7,958 nucleotides of DNA from Ignavibacteriales bacterium (GTDB taxonomy: Bacteria; Bacteroidota; Ignavibacteria; UBA10030), in assembly GCA_016207365.1 (NCBI GenBank), contig JACQPU010000167.1, positions 1 through 7,958 of the forward strand, written 5' to 3'. Made by a program: the position numbers and the translations under genes. Shown one piece after another: positions 6,329 through 7,958 of this stretch. The first letter of the stretch is position 1; each line of letters starts with the position of its first letter. The notes below the pieces were generated by a model. That model was not told the DNA's origin and did not search any database. It saw only the letters and a program-made list of their open reading frames with translations.

Positions 6329-7498
6329 TCAGTCCATGATCTTCCGCAGAAACGCCGGCTTATCCGGGTCCGACTTGTCGATTTTTTCTTTTTCCTCGGA
6401 GCTGTCCTTAAGGGCGTTGAACGGAAGTTCCACGCCTCGTCGCATGAACGATGGCTCATCGAGTTTCTGAAGGTCGGTCGGTCCCGAGGGAATCCGATCT
6501 ACAAGTTTCGTCGAGGATTTGACGGGCTTCTGTGCAAGGGCCTTCCTGTTGAATCCCGTTGCGATGACGGTTACCATCACCTCATCCTTCATATTCTCGT
6601 CGATCACCGTGCCAAGGATGACGTTGGCGTCATCGCCAGCGGCTTCATGGATGATACTTGTGGCCTCATCGACCTCCACGAGACTGAGATCCAATCCGCC
6701 TGTGATGTTCACGAGAATCCCTTGGGCTCCGGTAATGGAAACGCCTTCAAGAAGCGGGCTGGAGATCGCGGAGTTGGCGGCTTCCACTGCCCGGTTTTCT
6801 CCGGTTGCCGTGCCGGTTCCCATGAGTGCATCACCCATCTCCTTCATGATCGTACGGATATCCGCGAAGTCAACATTGATGAGACCGGGAACCGTGATCA
6901 CCTCGGAAATGCCGCGCGTGGCGTTATAAAGGACCTGGTTCGCGATTTCGAATGCTTCGAGTAGCGGCGTCCGGCGGTCGATGATGTCCAGGAGTTTTTG
7001 ATTGGGGATGGAAATCAACGTATCCACCTGTTTCTTCAACTCCTCGACACCCCAATCAGCCTGTGCTGCCCTCTTCTTTCCTTCGCTGTTGAAGGGACGA
7101 GTCACAATGCCGACAACGAGAGCGCCGAGGCTTTTGCCAATGTTGGCTACACCGGGCGCACCTCCGGTTCCTGTGCCTCCCCCAAGGCCTGCGGTGATGA
7201 ACACCATGTCGCTCCCGGCAAGTGCACGTGCGATTTCCTCCCGGTCCTCCTCAACAGCTCGCTGCCCGATGGTGGGGTCTGCGCCGGCACCGAGGCCTCT
7301 CGTAAGATTCTTACCAATCTGCAGCTTGTGGTTGGATTTGTTTCTCTCAAGGGCCTGGAGGTCGGTGTTGATGGCAATAAAATCAACGCCGACAAGACCC
7401 TTGTTGATCATGCTATTGACAGCATTGCCTCCTCCTCCGCCAACTCCTACGACACGAATTCTGGCCCCGCGGTCACTGAGGGTGTCAAGTTCTATCAC
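6329..7498 (-). CDS. ftsZ: Cell division GTPase FtsZ
   Basis: FtsZ is the tubulin-like GTPase that polymerises into the Z-ring at midcell. This 389-residue copy has the nucleotide-binding VVGVGGGGGNAVN (16-28), the tubulin signature GGGTGTG (106-112), and the T7 catalytic loop NVDFADIR (208-215) with both aspartates. The conserved SITGAQGILVNITGG (254-268) and a variable linker from about 320 follow. The C-terminal peptide DKPAFLRKIMD (379-389) matches the FtsA/ZipA-binding consensus. A second, similar segment, KLDEPSFMRR (345-354), lies 34 residues earlier. The GTG at 7498 is chosen because AGGGAGGA stands six nt before it and because it gives the usual short N-terminus. An in-frame TTG at 7555 would add 19 residues and overlap the ftsA stop, but has no ribosome-binding site. 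ftsA is 43 nt upstream, the classical dcw order. Confidence 0.97.
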   Translation of the reverse strand: MIELDTLSDRGARIRVVGVGGGGGNAVNSMINKGLVGVDFIAINTDLQALERNKSNHKLQIGKNLTRGLGAGADPTIGQRAVEEDREEIARALAGSDMVFITAGLGGGTGTGGAPGVANIGKSLGALVVGIVTRPFNSEGKKRAAQADWGVEELKKQVDTLISIPNQKLLDIIDRRTPLLEAFEIANQVLYNATRGISEVITVPGLINVDFADIRTIMKEMGDALMGTGTATGENRAVEAANSAISSPLLEGVSITGAQGILVNITGGLDLSLVEVDEATSIIHEAAGDDANVILGTVIDENMKDEVMVTVIATGFNRKALAQKPVKSSTKLVDRIPSGPTDLQKLDEPSFMRRGVELPFNALKDSSEEKEKIDKSDPDKPAFLRKIMD

Positions 7499-7504
7499 GG
7501 CACG

Positions 7505-7512
7505 TCCTCCCT
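7505..7512 (-). promoter_or_regulatory. Ribosome-binding site deciding the GTG start of ftsZ
   Basis: AGGGAGGA on the minus strand is six nt upstream of the GTG at 7498. It falls inside the reading frame opened by the TTG at 7555, where it would have no purpose, so it argues for the 389-residue product over a 408-residue one. Confidence 0.85.
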
Positions 7513-7541
7513 GTTTGGTTGGGAAAGTGAATAGTGAATTT

Positions 7542-7958
7542 TCAAAGTTCGTCAAACCAGGTTCTCATCCGGTTCAGGATGTTTTTCATGGAGCCCTTGC
7601 CTCTGCCGTTTCCAACGGCTGCCGTGATGGCGGAGCGATCGCGATGCTTGAGCTCATGAATCACAAGGCCGACACCGGTTGCATAAATGGGATTCTCGAT
7701 TTCCCGAATGAGCCCGGAACTGAATCCTGTTGGAATTCCGATTTTCACGGGCATTCCGAGGACTTCCCGTGCGAGGTCAGCGGTTCCCTTGATCAGTGAA
7801 CCGCCACCCGTGAGGACAACGCCCGCGGAAAGGTGCTTCGAATAACCTGAGCGCTTGATTTCCATCGCAGCAATCTCAAGAATCTCTTCCATGCGAGGCT
7901 GAATGACCTGGCAAAGAAGCCTCTTGTCAATTTCGATAGGAGGCCTTCCGCCTATACC
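7542..7958 (-). CDS. ftsA: Cell division protein FtsA (C-terminal 138 residues; 5' end outside window)
   Basis: FtsA is the actin-like ATPase that tethers FtsZ filaments to the cytoplasmic membrane. The frame is open to the window edge. The fragment starts in GIGGRPPIEIDKRLL and then shows the family's IIxPR-type segment as VIQPRMEEILEIA. The nucleotide-binding AGVVLTGGGSLIKG follows, about 46 residues into the fragment, then the late ENPIYATGVGLVIHEL block. The last 15 residues (MKNILNRMRTWFDEL) look like the amphipathic membrane-targeting helix that ends FtsA proteins, joined by a Gly/Ser/Arg-rich linker. The visible part is about one third of a normal FtsA. The stop codon is 43 nt before the ftsZ start, so the two genes are co-transcribed. 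Confidence 0.96.
   Translation of the reverse strand, partial: GIGGRPPIEIDKRLLCQVIQPRMEEILEIAAMEIKRSGYSKHLSAGVVLTGGGSLIKGTADLAREVLGMPVKIGIPTGFSSGLIREIENPIYATGVGLVIHELKHRDRSAITAAVGNGRGKGSMKNILNRMRTWFDEL

Noticed and set aside
6240..6459. N-terminal extension of the cyclic-nucleotide-binding gene into ftsZ
   Set aside because: The extension is basic, repetitive shadow of ftsZ sequence, and a good ribosome-binding site sits before the internal ATG at 6237.
7002..7799. A 265-codon plus-strand open frame opposite ftsZ and ftsA
   Set aside because: It lies entirely antisense to two firmly identified genes, has Ser/Pro/Arg-rich low-quality sequence and no recognisable domain or ribosome-binding site. 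It is a shadow of the coding strand's codon bias.

Overview
All genes in this window lie on the minus strand, so transcription runs from position 7958 towards position 1. The right edge holds the end of a bacterial division (dcw) cluster: the last third of ftsA, then a complete ftsZ. The window most resembles a member of the FCB superphylum (Bacteroidota/Chlorobiota/Ignavibacteriota and relatives). FtsZ has an EPSFMRR-type segment ahead of its C-terminal peptide, and the DUF4159 plus large DUF4175-like pair is common in such lineages. Several genes have good Shine-Dalgarno sequences (ftsZ, the cyclic-nucleotide-binding gene, the ABC ATPase). Classical Bacteroidota rarely use these, so an early-branching relative fits better. 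This placement is inference, and no 16S or other marker is visible.

Reading in the direction of transcription: ftsA (7958-7542, cut by the window edge); ftsZ (7498-6329); a 91-nt spacer with a strong 12-bp hairpin; a small stand-alone cyclic-nucleotide-binding domain protein (6237-5851); a secreted or membrane-anchored DUF4159 protein (5799-5140); a 1122-residue DUF4175-like protein with three N-terminal membrane segments and a very long coiled-coil tail (5133-1765); a 218-nt spacer with no convincing promoter or terminator; an HlyD/MacA-type periplasmic adaptor (1546-353); and the start of a MacB/LolD-type ABC ATPase (337-1, cut by the window edge).

Functionally there are three blocks. FtsA and FtsZ form the Z-ring and its membrane tether. 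The cyclic-nucleotide-binding protein, DUF4159 and DUF4175 genes sit in tight same-strand order (gaps of 51 and 6 nt) and probably form one transcription unit at the envelope; their biochemical role is not known. The adaptor and ABC ATPase form the first two genes of a tripartite or lipoprotein-type exporter, with the permease expected just beyond position 1.

No tRNA, rRNA, CRISPR array, insertion sequence or phage feature was seen. The most interesting point is the attachment of a nucleotide-sensing protein and an uncharacterised envelope pair directly behind ftsZ. The sequence shows this as gene order only and does not prove a functional system.
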